A stretch of DNA of 49,012 nt from Bacillota bacterium (GCA_030834445.1 JAURFC010000006.1:1-49012); one strand, 5' to 3'. Numbered from the stretch's first letter, positions 1 to 7,683 are shown. A program made the numbers and translations. The notes: a model not told the origin generated them from the letters alone.

Positions 1-633
1 GTTTTAATTCATGGTGGTATTCTCGCCAGCATGGCTTTAACTGGAAAAGTTAAAGAAGGCATTGCTGCTCTAGCAGTGTTCTTAGGGATTTCGTTTGGTG
101 TTTTTGTGGCGATCGCCGGTGGTAGTGGCGCTCACATTAACCCTGCAGTGACGGCCGCTTTCTTAGTGGAAGGTAGTGTTGATATCGTCGAAGCTTTAAC
201 CTATATCTTAGGTCAATTAGTCGGTGGTTTTGTTGGTGGTTTACTCCTTTGGGTGATTTACCGTCCTCAATTCGCTGCTGCGAAAGATCCTCTTGCCCCA
301 TTAACGGGTAACCCAGAACAAAAAGATGTGGTTCAAAATCTTATCACCTCGTTCTTAGGATCCTTTACGTTAGCCTTACTTGTTTTAATTACCGTGAATG
401 CTCTAGGTGGAAGTGAATTGACTCCTTTAGCTGTTGGTGCTGCTGTGTTAGCGGCGGCGCTTGCTTTCGGTGGTGCATCCTACGCGATGGTCAACGTAGC
501 TCGCGACTTAGGTCCTCGTTTAACGGCAACCGTTTTAAAATTAGGTCAACCTGTTTGGGTTCCAGCCTTACTCCTTGTGCTCGCTTCCTTAGCGGGTGGT
601 GCGTTAGCAGGATTTGTGGCTACGATTCTTTAA
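1..633 (+). CDS. Aquaporin/glycerol facilitator family (MIP) channel, 5' truncated by window edge
   Basis: The frame is open to base 1, and the residues before the first in-window ATG (base 31) already look like the first helix of a MIP channel, so the gene starts outside the window. MIP proteins are six-helix membrane channels for water, glycerol or similar small solutes. The first pore motif is intact (HINPAVT, about 15 codons before a long hydrophobic stretch). The second, normally NPARD, reads NVARDLGPRL, so its proline is valine. The rest is hydrophobic helices ending at TAA 631-633. It is followed at once by a hairpin terminator (653-682). Substrate cannot be told from the sequence. Family assignment is firm. 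Confidence 0.88.
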   Translation, partial: VLIHGGILASMALTGKVKEGIAALAVFLGISFGVFVAIAGGSGAHINPAVTAAFLVEGSVDIVEALTYILGQLVGGFVGGLLLWVIYRPQFAAAKDPLAPLTGNPEQKDVVQNLITSFLGSFTLALLVLITVNALGGSELTPLAVGAAVLAAALAFGGASYAMVNVARDLGPRLTATVLKLGQPVWVPALLLVLASLAGGALAGFVATIL

Positions 634-652
634 TCCACTAAAATTGATTAAC

Positions 653-682
653 AAAAAAGTAGGTATTATGCCTACTTTTTTT
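653..682. terminator. Bidirectional rho-independent terminator
   Basis: AAAAAAGTAGG (653-663), loop TATTATG, CCTACTTTTTTT (671-682). A-tract and T-tract flank the stem, so it can stop both the MIP gene (+) and the SRAP gene (-), whose stop codon (672-674) lies inside the stem. Confidence 0.85.
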
Positions 683-1355
683 GTTCTTCGATACATTGGG
701 AATCATTATTTGTGACTCGATTCACATACATACTGATGGGATGATGGCGCCACGGAGGGGCATTATACGGTTGAAATAAAAATGCAAGTTCATCGATGGG
801 GGTTGTTGATTTTGTCCAAAATTCGTATTGATCGGGGGCTAACACCACCGGGAGTCGATCGTGGATAGGGGCCATCGAGGTGCCATGAGAAGTAGTGGTT
901 AGTAAAGTAAGTGCAAATTTTTTCTGATTTTGTTCATCCAGGTATGAAGTCCAAAGCCCCGCAAAACAAAACGGTTGATAGTTTTCAAGATAAAAATAGT
1001 GAGGTTGACTTGGTTTTTGTTGGCGATCCCATTCATAAAAACCATCGGCAAGGATCAAGCATCGCTTTTGCCGAAAACTTTGTCGGAACGTCGGTTTTTC
1101 GTGTACAGTTTCACTTCGGGCATTGGCCATAAAACTTATTTTTTGAGAGGCGGTTTTGATAGGGAAGCCCCACGATAAATATCCCCCTTTAAATGCTTGA
1201 CCATCATGAAGAATCGTGATGACGGATTGTGAGGGAGCAATGTTGTAGGAAGACTGAAAGTTTTCAAGAAATTGATTATGGTTTAAATGAAAGGTTTTGT
1301 CGATGAACGCGACGACTTCATCTTGGTTTTTTGTTAAGGTAAAGCGACCACACAT
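672..1355 (-). CDS. yedK: SRAP family abasic-site DNA-protein crosslinking protein (YedK/HMCES-like)
   Basis: SRAP proteins bind abasic sites in single-stranded DNA and form a thiazolidine link through the N-terminal cysteine, shielding the lesion at replication forks. This 227-residue protein begins MCGRFT, giving Cys2 after Met removal. It also carries the conserved active-site set: Asn78 in NARSE, Glu108 in ADGFYEW and His165 in APIHDRLP. Length is typical. It stands alone, divergent from the nuclease gene at 1406. A TATAAT on the minus strand (1362-1367) ends six bases before the ATG with no ribosome-binding site, so the mRNA is probably leaderless. The assignment is strong; the exact damage-response role here is inferred from the family. 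Confidence 0.93.
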   Translation of the reverse strand: MCGRFTLTKNQDEVVAFIDKTFHLNHNQFLENFQSSYNIAPSQSVITILHDGQAFKGGYLSWGFPIKTASQKISFMANARSETVHEKPTFRQSFRQKRCLILADGFYEWDRQQKPSQPHYFYLENYQPFCFAGLWTSYLDEQNQKKFALTLLTTTSHGTSMAPIHDRLPVVLAPDQYEFWTKSTTPIDELAFLFQPYNAPPWRHHPISMYVNRVTNNDSQCIEEQKK

Positions 1356-1361
1356 AAAGTA

Positions 1362-1367
1362 ATTATA
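1362..1367 (-). promoter_or_regulatory. -10 box of SRAP gene, leaderless arrangement
   Basis: TATAAT on the minus strand, six bases before the ATG at 1355. No Shine-Dalgarno sequence fits between. No good -35 was seen. Confidence 0.7.
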
Positions 1368-1392
1368 ATATCTTTTGTAAAGTTAGCAGGTG

Positions 1393-1398
1393 TATAAT
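1393..1398 (+). promoter_or_regulatory. -10 box of nuclease gene, leaderless arrangement
   Basis: TATAAT followed by seven bases and then ATG at 1406. Transcription would begin at or next to the start codon. Confidence 0.7.
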
Positions 1399-1405
1399 TA
1401 AAGAA

Positions 1406-2158
1406 ATGAATTATCGCAGTGTCTCCACCATAATTTTGGTCACTTTTTTAACGAGTTCGTGTGATCTTGGTATTTCTTTTCCTAATTCATCGACTCCCTC
1501 TTCCCATTTTTCAAGTTCTGTTGAATCTTCGCAAACCAATTATTTTTATCCGCAAGTATTTCCTTATGATGGATTACGGATTGATTCATCGTATCTCGGT
1601 ACGAGTACGTTTTATGTCAATCAATCGGGAACAAAATGGGGGAATGGGGGAACCTTTAGCGTTCAATATAATCCTGCTAATGGAATCGGATCCTGCGTGG
1701 ATGGGGATACGACCGTCTTTGGCTTTCCGAGCGAGGTTGCTTCACTCATTGAAAGTAGTCCAAAACGAGTGCGTTATCTTAATATGGATACTCCAGAAAC
1801 CTCGGGAAATCCCGAGAAATGGGGATTACTAGCAAAACAATATACGTGTGATCGTTTATTACGTGCTGAAACAATTCTTATTCAAACCGATCCGGGTGAT
1901 AAATTACTCGATCCTTACGGGCGATTATTAGGATGGATTTGGATTCAAGATGCAGGGCAATCGGACTATGAACTGCTCAATTATTGGCTCGTTCGTCAAG
2001 GACTTGCCGAAGTAAAATATCTTTTTGGTGCGGGGGAAACAAGTGCCACCCAATATCAAGAAAAGACGTATACAGAGTGGATGTTCCTAGCCCAAGATCG
2101 CGCAATGCAAGATGAATATGGCATGCATTCATCGCTTCAAGATCCTTACACCAATTAA
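1406..2158 (+). CDS. Thermonuclease (staphylococcal nuclease family) lipoprotein
   Basis: This is a 250-residue SNase-family nuclease exported as a lipoprotein: a short signal peptide ends in LTSSC with Cys19 as the lipid-attachment residue, then a Ser-rich spacer to about residue 45. The nuclease core follows from about residue 80: VDGDTT (98-103), the RYLNMDTPET block (Arg123, Asp128, Thr129, Glu131) matching the SNase metal and catalytic residues, and the second catalytic arginine Arg173 in DPYGRLLG. The family cleaves DNA and RNA with calcium; a surface-anchored form would scavenge nucleic acids for nucleotides, a plausible need in reduced genomes (inference). A leaderless start is likely, since TATAAT ends seven bases upstream. 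The XRE regulator follows after 19 bases. Confidence 0.9.
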   Translation: MNYRSVSTIILVTFLTSSCDLGISFPNSSTPSSHFSSSVESSQTNYFYPQVFPYDGLRIDSSYLGTSTFYVNQSGTKWGNGGTFSVQYNPANGIGSCVDGDTTVFGFPSEVASLIESSPKRVRYLNMDTPETSGNPEKWGLLAKQYTCDRLLRAETILIQTDPGDKLLDPYGRLLGWIWIQDAGQSDYELLNYWLVRQGLAEVKYLFGAGETSATQYQEKTYTEWMFLAQDRAMQDEYGMHSSLQDPYTN

Positions 2159-2177
2159 CAAGAAAGTAGGCAGGACA

Positions 2178-3164
2178 ATGACATCGGGGGATAAGTTAAA
2201 ACGGTTACGCTTAGAGCGTGGACTCAGTCAAGAAGAGGTCGCAGCAGGTTTATACTTTTCGAATCGCACCATTAGTAGTTGGGAAAACAATTCACGACAA
2301 ATTAGTGCAGAAAATCTTAAAATGATTGCGGAGTATTTTCATGTTCCCATCACTTATTTCTATGAAGATGACGTTCAACCCCCTAAAGTTGATTCCCAAG
2401 CTTACCAACAAATTCGGCTCAAACAAATCCAAGTCAATGATCGATATTTTTTTCTCCTGCTTGGGCTCATCGTGATCCAAGCCATACTTATCTTTTTTCC
2501 TTTCCTTTCACGAATCAATACATTACTTATCACTTTTATTTTTTGGCTAGGTTTTTCCTTACTCACCGTGTTGCGATACATTCATCTCGATCGTCAGCGT
2601 ACCAAAGATTATTTACTTCCCTTAGACATCAAAGCTATTTATCAAACAACGGTGTCGGCCAAGGAGCGAAAACGTATTTTTATGATGATGTTAGGTACAT
2701 ATGTAGGTTCGGTTATACCTGTATTTATGTTTTATGCGGGTGTGTATTCGCTTTTTAATCTCAAAGGTGAAAGTTCCACGTTTCTCTTTTTTGTAGTCCT
2801 CTACTTATTATTCATGCTTATAGGTCATGGTATTGGATTTTTTTCAGTTCTTCGAAAAGGAATTCCTAAAGAACAACTTGATTATGATATTCATAAATAC
2901 GACTTTGGGGTGTATGTCCACCGAAGTTTTGTGACACTCCATTATATTGCCATTATCTTTTTATTAAATATGACCTCGGGTTTGCCCTTATTATCAACGG
3001 ATTACACGCTTGTCGCCATCATTGTTACTTCGGGATTATTACTTATTATTTACTTGCGACAATTTTTGAATATCGTTACGAAATTTTACTCATCCTATCG
3101 CATTGATCCGCTCTTTAGTTCTGCCAACAATAACCAAAAATCCACTCCACGGAATGTGGAATAA
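2178..3164 (+). CDS. XRE-family transcriptional regulator with C-terminal membrane domain
   Basis: Residues 5-58 form a Cro/CI-type helix-turn-helix (KLKRLRLERGLSQEEVA, then TISSWENN). The remaining 270 residues carry about six hydrophobic helices beginning near residue 95, so the DNA-binding domain is tethered to the membrane. I chose the ATG at 2178 over an in-frame ATG at 2112 because the latter lies inside the nuclease gene and the HTH begins right after 2178; a purine-rich AGGCAGGA precedes it. It sits 19 bases after the nuclease gene and may be cotranscribed. Membrane-bound XRE proteins usually sense envelope or peptide signals; the signal here is unknown. The stop codon forms the loop of a small inverted repeat (3155-3171). 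Confidence 0.85.
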   Translation: MTSGDKLKRLRLERGLSQEEVAAGLYFSNRTISSWENNSRQISAENLKMIAEYFHVPITYFYEDDVQPPKVDSQAYQQIRLKQIQVNDRYFFLLLGLIVIQAILIFFPFLSRINTLLITFIFWLGFSLLTVLRYIHLDRQRTKDYLLPLDIKAIYQTTVSAKERKRIFMMMLGTYVGSVIPVFMFYAGVYSLFNLKGESSTFLFFVVLYLLFMLIGHGIGFFSVLRKGIPKEQLDYDIHKYDFGVYVHRSFVTLHYIAIIFLLNMTSGLPLLSTDYTLVAIIVTSGLLLIIYLRQFLNIVTKFYSSYRIDPLFSSANNNQKSTPRNVE

Positions 3165-3230
3165 TTCCACACCTTACATGGTCCTCTTGAATACGTACTT
3201 TTTCATGTTTTAATGATGCCATGGGATAAC

Positions 3231-3340
3231 AATACCCACGAGATTGAATGGGGAACCCCGTATAAGAAAAACGTTGTCTTAATCCCGAGTTTATATTCAA
3301 CGACTATCTTATGTGGCGATCAATTCGTGGGTATTTTTTT
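3231..3340 (+). ncRNA. Candidate structured RNA (long-range closing stem, three-way junction, T-tract)
   Basis: The 192-base gap 3165-3356 holds no credible gene. It does hold a nested fold. The closing stem pairs AATACCCACGA (3231-3241) with TCGTGGGTATT (3325-3335), extended by ATTG (3243-3246) with CAAT (3321-3324) around one bulged G. Inside are a 5-bp hairpin (3248-3252 with 3257-3261, loop GAAC) and a second arm (3262-3267 with 3307-3312, then 3272-3276 with 3298-3302). A run of T (3336-3340) follows the closing stem, as at a terminator. A weak promoter is possible (TTGAAT at 3187-3192, TTTAAT at 3208-3213). I recognise no known RNA family. It could also be a leader or a terminator with a long loop. 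Confidence 0.4.
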
Positions 3341-3344
3341 ATGG

Positions 3345-3350
3345 TAAAAT
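3345..3350 (+). promoter_or_regulatory. -10 box of esterase gene, leaderless arrangement
   Basis: TAAAAT, then six bases, then GTG at 3357. It lies just downstream of the T-tract that closes the candidate structured RNA. Confidence 0.6.
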
Positions 3351-3356
3351 AACGCT

Positions 3357-4139
3357 GTGATAACCATTCAACGTACACCACGTTTCCTTCCGGAATTAAA
3401 GCGGGATGCCATTGTCTATGTGGCCTTACCGAAAGACTATTTTTCAAATACCAATCGCCGCTATCCGGTGCTTTATTGTCATGATGGTCATAACCTTTTT
3501 TATGAAGCGGATAGTTATGGGGGCGCAACCTGGGGCATGCAAGACGCCATGGCCTTATCGACGATGCCCTCCTTTATTGTAGTGTCCATCAGTTGTGCTC
3601 AAAAAGGCAATCAACGCTTGGAAGAATATAATATGTATCCTGGGCGTTTTCCTTCTCATCCTTTATGGAAAATTGAACCTCGTGGTAAACAATATCTTGA
3701 TTATGTCTTCGGTCCTTTCAAAAACGAAATCGATCAAACCTATCGAACGTTACCCGAGGCTCAGCATACGTTTATGATGGGTTCATCCATGGGAGGCGTC
3801 ATCTCCTTACAAGCCGCCTATCACTATGCTGACCGTGTTCACCATATTGCAGGTTTATCGAATGCGTTTTATGTTTCACCGAATGAACTTGAGTCCATGA
3901 TTCATCATGCGACCCACACGATTGAAACCGTTTATTTAGATACCGGCGATCAAGAAGAGGGATTAGAAGTCACCTCGAGTTATCTCGATTCAAACCGCCG
4001 TATTCATCACGCAATCGTAGAAAAAGGGAATGTTAAACGGTATCATTATGAAGAAATAACGGGTGGGATTCATCATGAATCCAGTTGGTGTAAACGCTTG
4101 CCATCCGTTTTAAAATTTTTATTTCAAGATTACCAATAA
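3357..4139 (+). CDS. Alpha/beta-hydrolase putative esterase (esterase D/Fes-like family)
   Basis: This is a 260-residue alpha/beta hydrolase of the putative-esterase family. The nucleophile elbow is GSSMG (residues 142-146, Ser144); likely acid and base partners are Asp195 or Asp198 and His239/His240 near the C-terminus (GGIHHESSW). There is no signal peptide or membrane helix, so it is cytoplasmic. The family hydrolyses carboxylic esters ranging from thioesters to siderophore esters; substrate is not predictable here. The start is GTG, six bases after a TAAAAT box, without a ribosome-binding site. It stands alone, between the candidate structured RNA and a lipoprotein gene. Confidence 0.8.
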   Translation: MITIQRTPRFLPELKRDAIVYVALPKDYFSNTNRRYPVLYCHDGHNLFYEADSYGGATWGMQDAMALSTMPSFIVVSISCAQKGNQRLEEYNMYPGRFPSHPLWKIEPRGKQYLDYVFGPFKNEIDQTYRTLPEAQHTFMMGSSMGGVISLQAAYHYADRVHHIAGLSNAFYVSPNELESMIHHATHTIETVYLDTGDQEEGLEVTSSYLDSNRRIHHAIVEKGNVKRYHYEEITGGIHHESSWCKRLPSVLKFLFQDYQ

Positions 4140-4181
4140 AATACATACCCCCGTTGTTTAATGAACGAAAAGGAGATTAGT

Positions 4182-5609
4182 ATGATAAACAAAAAACTAG
4201 TCGGAACTGCCTTTGCTGCCGTAGGATTAATGGTCAGCTGTGGCACCAATATCCCCAGTGTGAGCTCTTCACTCCCTGAAGAAACCACATTACTTTCCCA
4301 GGATGTCAAAGAAAAAGTGGGAATGAAAACCATTACTGGTTTAAGCATCTTATCCTCGAGTGCGTTTGTATCGACTGCAGGTGCGTTTCAAGATCAACCG
4401 TTTTTCGTTGAAGGTGAAACCGATCCAGTCACAGAAGAAGTTGCAGTGGAAGATTTCACGCAATACATTACCTTAATGGATTTATTGCTCAGTGAAGAAG
4501 GGGCTCCCTTTACCGTTGTAGAACGTGTCAGTGATCGTCCTGAATATGCGTATTTACTAGACATTACGACTCGTGATCTTGCCGGAGTATCCCTTACTTA
4601 CACAATGTACTTTAACTATTTGGGTGATCCAAATGAAGAAAATACCTCCTCAGAAACAAGCTCTGAAGTGGTCACCAGTGAGGACCCCGTAAGTTCGGAA
4701 GAAGCAAGCTCAGAAGCGGTTGTAAGTTCTGAAGAACCAAGTTCAGAAGTGATTGTGAGCTCCGAAGATGCGAGTTCAGAAACCATTGTCAGTTCGGAAG
4801 ACATTTCTAGCTCTGACGTTGTCACGAGTTCTGAAGACGTTGTCACTTCTTCGGAAGCAACGACGAGTGACGTCACAACTTCTGAAGATCCCACATCCTC
4901 TACGGAAACCCCTGCGCCTCGAATGCCAGGTCGGGATGATGACCACGACGATGAAGATAAAGACGATGATGAAGATCGCCAAGATCACGATGATTATGAT
5001 GACTCAGAACTTCGTGATGAATCAGATCGTGAAGAACATGACCGTTATAAAGATCGTGAATTAGGTGATGATATCGATGGTCAAGAAATCTTTATCGAAG
5101 GGGTTGCTATCTTTGATGGCGTCGAATATGCCTTGATTGGTGCCCAAGAAATCGATAATGATGACGATGAAATGGAAACGGAAACGAAATTCTTCATTAC
5201 GTTGGATGATCAAAATTGGATCAAGATCAAAACCGAAGTTGAAATTGATTTAGAAGATAACTCCACGGAAGAAAAATACAGTGTCGCGATGAAAAAAGAC
5301 GGTGAATTTTCAAAAATGAGTTTTAAATCGGAAACTGAAAGTGATGGCGAACTCAAAGTCAGTCTTAAAACCTTGATTCAAGGGGAACTCGTCTCCTATA
5401 CATTCCGTCGTCAAATCAATGACGAAACGGGTCAAGAATACATTCTTATTCGTGTCATTGAAAATGGGCAAGTCCTCCATATTGAAGCCGTTCCAACCTT
5501 GGATGAAGTCACAGGTGAAATTGTGTATGAATTCACGGTTCGTGAAACAGGAAAAGGTTATGAAGGTCGCCCTGGTCACGGGGATCATGGTCACCGAGAT
5601 CGCGATTAA
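4182..5609 (+). CDS. Lipoprotein with Ser/Glu repeat linker and Asp/His-rich segment
   Basis: This 475-residue surface lipoprotein has a signal peptide ending LMVSC (Cys20). An N-terminal region (about 20-150) is followed by a Ser/Glu/Val linker of 11-residue repeats (about 155-240), an extremely acidic Asp/His/Glu stretch (about 248-300) and a C-terminal beta-rich domain (about 305-455). The tail ends in Gly/His/Asp (GHGDHGHRDRD). The linker is like the Ser-rich stalks of other lipoproteins here. The acidic and His-rich parts could bind divalent cations (inference). The start at 4182 is preferred over 4161 because AAAAGGAG lies just before it and the signal peptide begins there. No known domain recognised. 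A terminator follows. Confidence 0.8.
   Translation: MINKKLVGTAFAAVGLMVSCGTNIPSVSSSLPEETTLLSQDVKEKVGMKTITGLSILSSSAFVSTAGAFQDQPFFVEGETDPVTEEVAVEDFTQYITLMDLLLSEEGAPFTVVERVSDRPEYAYLLDITTRDLAGVSLTYTMYFNYLGDPNEENTSSETSSEVVTSEDPVSSEEASSEAVVSSEEPSSEVIVSSEDASSETIVSSEDISSSDVVTSSEDVVTSSEATTSDVTTSEDPTSSTETPAPRMPGRDDDHDDEDKDDDEDRQDHDDYDDSELRDESDREEHDRYKDRELGDDIDGQEIFIEGVAIFDGVEYALIGAQEIDNDDDEMETETKFFITLDDQNWIKIKTEVEIDLEDNSTEEKYSVAMKKDGEFSKMSFKSETESDGELKVSLKTLIQGELVSYTFRRQINDETGQEYILIRVIENGQVLHIEAVPTLDEVTGEIVYEFTVRETGKGYEGRPGHGDHGHRDRD
4692..4823 (+). repeat. Four in-frame 33-base repeats encoding SSExxSSxxxV units
   Basis: Four consecutive imperfect 33-base units (4692-4724, 4725-4757, 4758-4790, 4791-4823), each coding an 11-residue Ser/Glu unit ending in two hydrophobic residues. 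Silent differences between copies suggest selection on the protein rather than recent DNA duplication. Confidence 0.75.
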
Positions 5610-5627
5610 ATCCTAAATTTTCTTAGT

Positions 5628-5653
5628 AAAAAGAGTGCCTCAGCACTCTTTTT
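5628..5653. terminator. Bidirectional rho-independent terminator
   Basis: AAAAAGAGTGC, loop CTCA, GCACTCTTTTT between convergent genes; the minus-strand gene's stop codon overlaps the 3' arm. Confidence 0.88.
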
Positions 5654-6200
5654 ATTTTAAAGAAAACAGCGTCTTTTTCGCGTAATGTTCTAGTGCAGTA
5701 TCAATTTCTGTTAAATCATAAATTTCATTCATGACCGCACTGTAAATGATTAAGTCAAAATAGTCACTGTGATTAAACGCGTACCCAGCACTTGCAAGAA
5801 ACGCTTCAGCTTCGTCAATCTTAAGACGGAAACCAATCACTAATTTGAACATCGTTGGTTTTTTAGGAAGCATATCATCGTTGGATTTTAGTTTGGACCA
5901 ATTGGAACGGGTAATTTGTATGTGGGTATAAAAAGCAACTTCGTCAAAGTCATCATTTTGGTCCATGAGTTCAAACAACATTTGGTTAAAGTTTTTCTTT
6001 TTTGGAAACGGTACAATGCTGCGATTTTCAAAAAGGGCATCAATGGAATGATCGACTTTATAGTTGGAACGTTGAGGCGTTTTCTCGGAGGGTGAGAAAA
6101 GTTTAAAATCTTCATTATCTTCAGGTAAATAATGACGTTTTGCAAAAGCGATTAATGCTTTAGCGACTACGGTTAGTGCTCGTTTCGGCGTTTTTTTCAT
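5652..6200 (-). CDS. Small protein with HTH-like domain resembling that appended to macro-domain proteins
   Basis: This is a 182-residue soluble, basic-then-acidic protein. Residues about 70-175 resemble, from memory, a helical XRE-like domain found alone or at the C-terminus of macro-domain or VWA proteins in Firmicutes. The points of similarity are an opening FNQMLFELMDQ, a helix-turn-helix-like middle (RSNWSKLKSNDDMLPKKPT), the AFLASAGYAF element, and the ending FDLIIYSAVMNEIYDLTEI. Its biochemical role is not established. The N-terminal 65 residues are not recognised. A minus-strand TATAAT ends six bases before the ATG (leaderless), and this -10 is shared in mirror image with the divergent aldehyde dehydrogenase promoter. 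Confidence 0.6.
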   Translation of the reverse strand: MKKTPKRALTVVAKALIAFAKRHYLPEDNEDFKLFSPSEKTPQRSNYKVDHSIDALFENRSIVPFPKKKNFNQMLFELMDQNDDFDEVAFYTHIQITRSNWSKLKSNDDMLPKKPTMFKLVIGFRLKIDEAEAFLASAGYAFNHSDYFDLIIYSAVMNEIYDLTEIDTALEHYAKKTLFSLK

Positions 6201-6206
6201 AATTTG

Positions 6207-6214
6207 ATTATACT
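6207..6214. promoter_or_regulatory. Shared near-symmetric -10 box for divergent genes
   Basis: ATTATACT. On the minus strand it reads TATAAT (6212-6207) six bases before the ATG at 6200; on the plus strand it reads TATACT (6209-6214), which would start a short leader carrying GAGGA (6221-6225) before the ATG at 6233. Confidence 0.6.
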
Positions 6215-6232
6215 ATTGAAGAGGACCGAATT

Positions 6233-7588
6233 ATGCAAACAAATACAACGACCGAGCAAACCATTTTAGACCAACAACGGACGTTTTTTCTTACTGATCA
6301 AACAAAATCATATGCCTTTCGTGTTCAACAATTAAGAACATTACGAAAAGCCATCTTAACGTTTCAAAAAGAAATTCTTGAGGCACTCATGCTGGATCTT
6401 CATAAAGGGGAATTTGAGGCGTACACAACCGAAGTGGGATTTAATCTTCGCTCGATTCGTGATACGTTAAAAAACTTAAAAAAATGGATGAAACCAAAAA
6501 AAGTGAAAGGCGAACTCTTTTTACCGTTTACGTCTTCCAAGGTCATGCTTGAACCCAAAGGTCAAGTCTTGGTTATCGGTCCCTTTAATTATCCATTCCA
6601 ACTCGTCATTGAGCCGTTGATTGGAGCGATGGCAGCGGGAAATACGGTGATATTAAAACCTTCTGAATTCACGCCTCACGTCTCGCGTGTCATTAAAAAA
6701 ATGGTGGAAGCTTTTTTTCCGTCGCATTATTTGGCTGTCATGGAAGGCGATGCGACGGTCACGCAAGCGTTATTAGCATTACGTTTTGACCATATTTTCT
6801 TTACCGGTTCCACCCGTGTGGGGCAAATCGTCTATGAAGCGGCGAGTAAACATCTCACGCCGGTTACGCTTGAATTAGGGGGGAAGTCACCTACCATTAT
6901 TGATGAAACAGCCAACTTAAAGATTGCTGCTGAAAGGATTGCGTTTGCCAAATTTACCAATGCGGGCCAAACATGTATTGCTCCTGATTATGTTTATGTC
7001 CATACTTCCGTCAAAGATGCTTTTTTAAATGCTTTTAACGCCGTCATTCAAAAACGTTATGCGGATCCTACAACGTTTGGGCATATTGTTTCTGACCGGC
7101 ATGTGGACCGTCTAAAAAAATTAGTAGGAACGAAAGAAGTCGCCGTGGAACATAAGTACTTTCCTCCGACGATAATTGACAACGCCTCCTGGCAAGATCC
7201 TGTCATGCAAGAAGAAATTTTTGGGCCGATTCTCCCCATCTTAACATTTGAATCTCTTGAAGATGTGATTGCCACTTTAAAAACCAAAGAAAAACCTCTT
7301 GCCTTATATTTCTTTAGTGAAAACAAAACGGCACAAAAACGTGTTTGGCAAGCGTTATCGTTTGGTAATGGCGCGATTAATGATGCCTTAATGCAAGTGG
7401 CATCAAGCCATCTCCCTTTTGGGGGTGTGGGTCAATCAGGGTTTGGCGCCTATCACGGCTATGCCTCGTTTGTAACCTTTTCCCATCAAAAATCATTTAT
7501 CCATAAATCAACGAAAGTGGATATTCCGGTTGCCTATCCACCTTATTCAAAGGCACAACTCAAAATCATTAAGCAACTCATTAAGTAA
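6233..7588 (+). CDS. NAD(P)-dependent aldehyde dehydrogenase, class 3 type
   Basis: This 451-residue aldehyde dehydrogenase oxidises aldehydes to acids. Visible active-site residues are Asn119 in GPFNYP, Lys142 in LKPSE, Glu214 in LELGGK and the catalytic Cys248 in NAGQTC. The length and the C-terminal FGGVGQSGFGAYHG element match the class 3 (fatty/aromatic aldehyde) branch, including bacterial YwdH/CalB-like enzymes. It likely detoxifies lipid-derived aldehydes (inference). The C-terminus runs slightly longer than the core fold and is Lys-rich. A short leader with GAGGA lies upstream. It is a single gene, with a repeat-rich gap before the next lipoprotein. Confidence 0.92.
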   Translation: MQTNTTTEQTILDQQRTFFLTDQTKSYAFRVQQLRTLRKAILTFQKEILEALMLDLHKGEFEAYTTEVGFNLRSIRDTLKNLKKWMKPKKVKGELFLPFTSSKVMLEPKGQVLVIGPFNYPFQLVIEPLIGAMAAGNTVILKPSEFTPHVSRVIKKMVEAFFPSHYLAVMEGDATVTQALLALRFDHIFFTGSTRVGQIVYEAASKHLTPVTLELGGKSPTIIDETANLKIAAERIAFAKFTNAGQTCIAPDYVYVHTSVKDAFLNAFNAVIQKRYADPTTFGHIVSDRHVDRLKKLVGTKEVAVEHKYFPPTIIDNASWQDPVMQEEIFGPILPILTFESLEDVIATLKTKEKPLALYFFSENKTAQKRVWQALSFGNGAINDALMQVASSHLPFGGVGQSGFGAYHGYASFVTFSHQKSFIHKSTKVDIPVAYPPYSKAQLKIIKQLIK

Positions 7589-7624
7589 GTTAAATGCAAC
7601 TTACCGTCTTACTTTGGCAACTTA
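7573..7624 (+). repeat. Three short direct repeats GCAACT(T/C)A with an overlapping inverted repeat
   Basis: GCAACTCA (7573-7580), GCAACTTA (7596-7603) and GCAACTTA (7617-7624), with starts spaced 23 and 21 bases, about two helical turns. The middle copy also forms an inverted repeat with GTAAGTT (7585-7591 with 7598-7604). No T-tract follows. It lies between the aldehyde dehydrogenase stop and the next lipoprotein promoter (TATAGT just before AAGGAG), so it may be an operator or 3' structure. Confidence 0.3.
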
Positions 7625-7683
7625 ACCAAGGTTTGCTTTTTTCTTGACGGACATGACTATAGTAAAGACAAGGAGAAATCAAA

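Noticed and set aside
3155-3171. Inverted repeat TGTGGAA-TAA-TTCCACA around the XRE stop codon as a terminator
   Set aside because: No T-tract follows in either direction; listed only as a feature of the gene end.
4692-4823. Regular 33-base repeats resembling a CRISPR array
   Set aside because: No spacers: the units are contiguous, in frame, imperfect and code a Ser/Glu stalk of a lipoprotein.
4616-4894. Antisense reading frame of 92 residues rich in Ser/Glu/Val
   Set aside because: It mirrors the low-complexity repeats of the real lipoprotein gene and has no ribosome-binding site or promoter.
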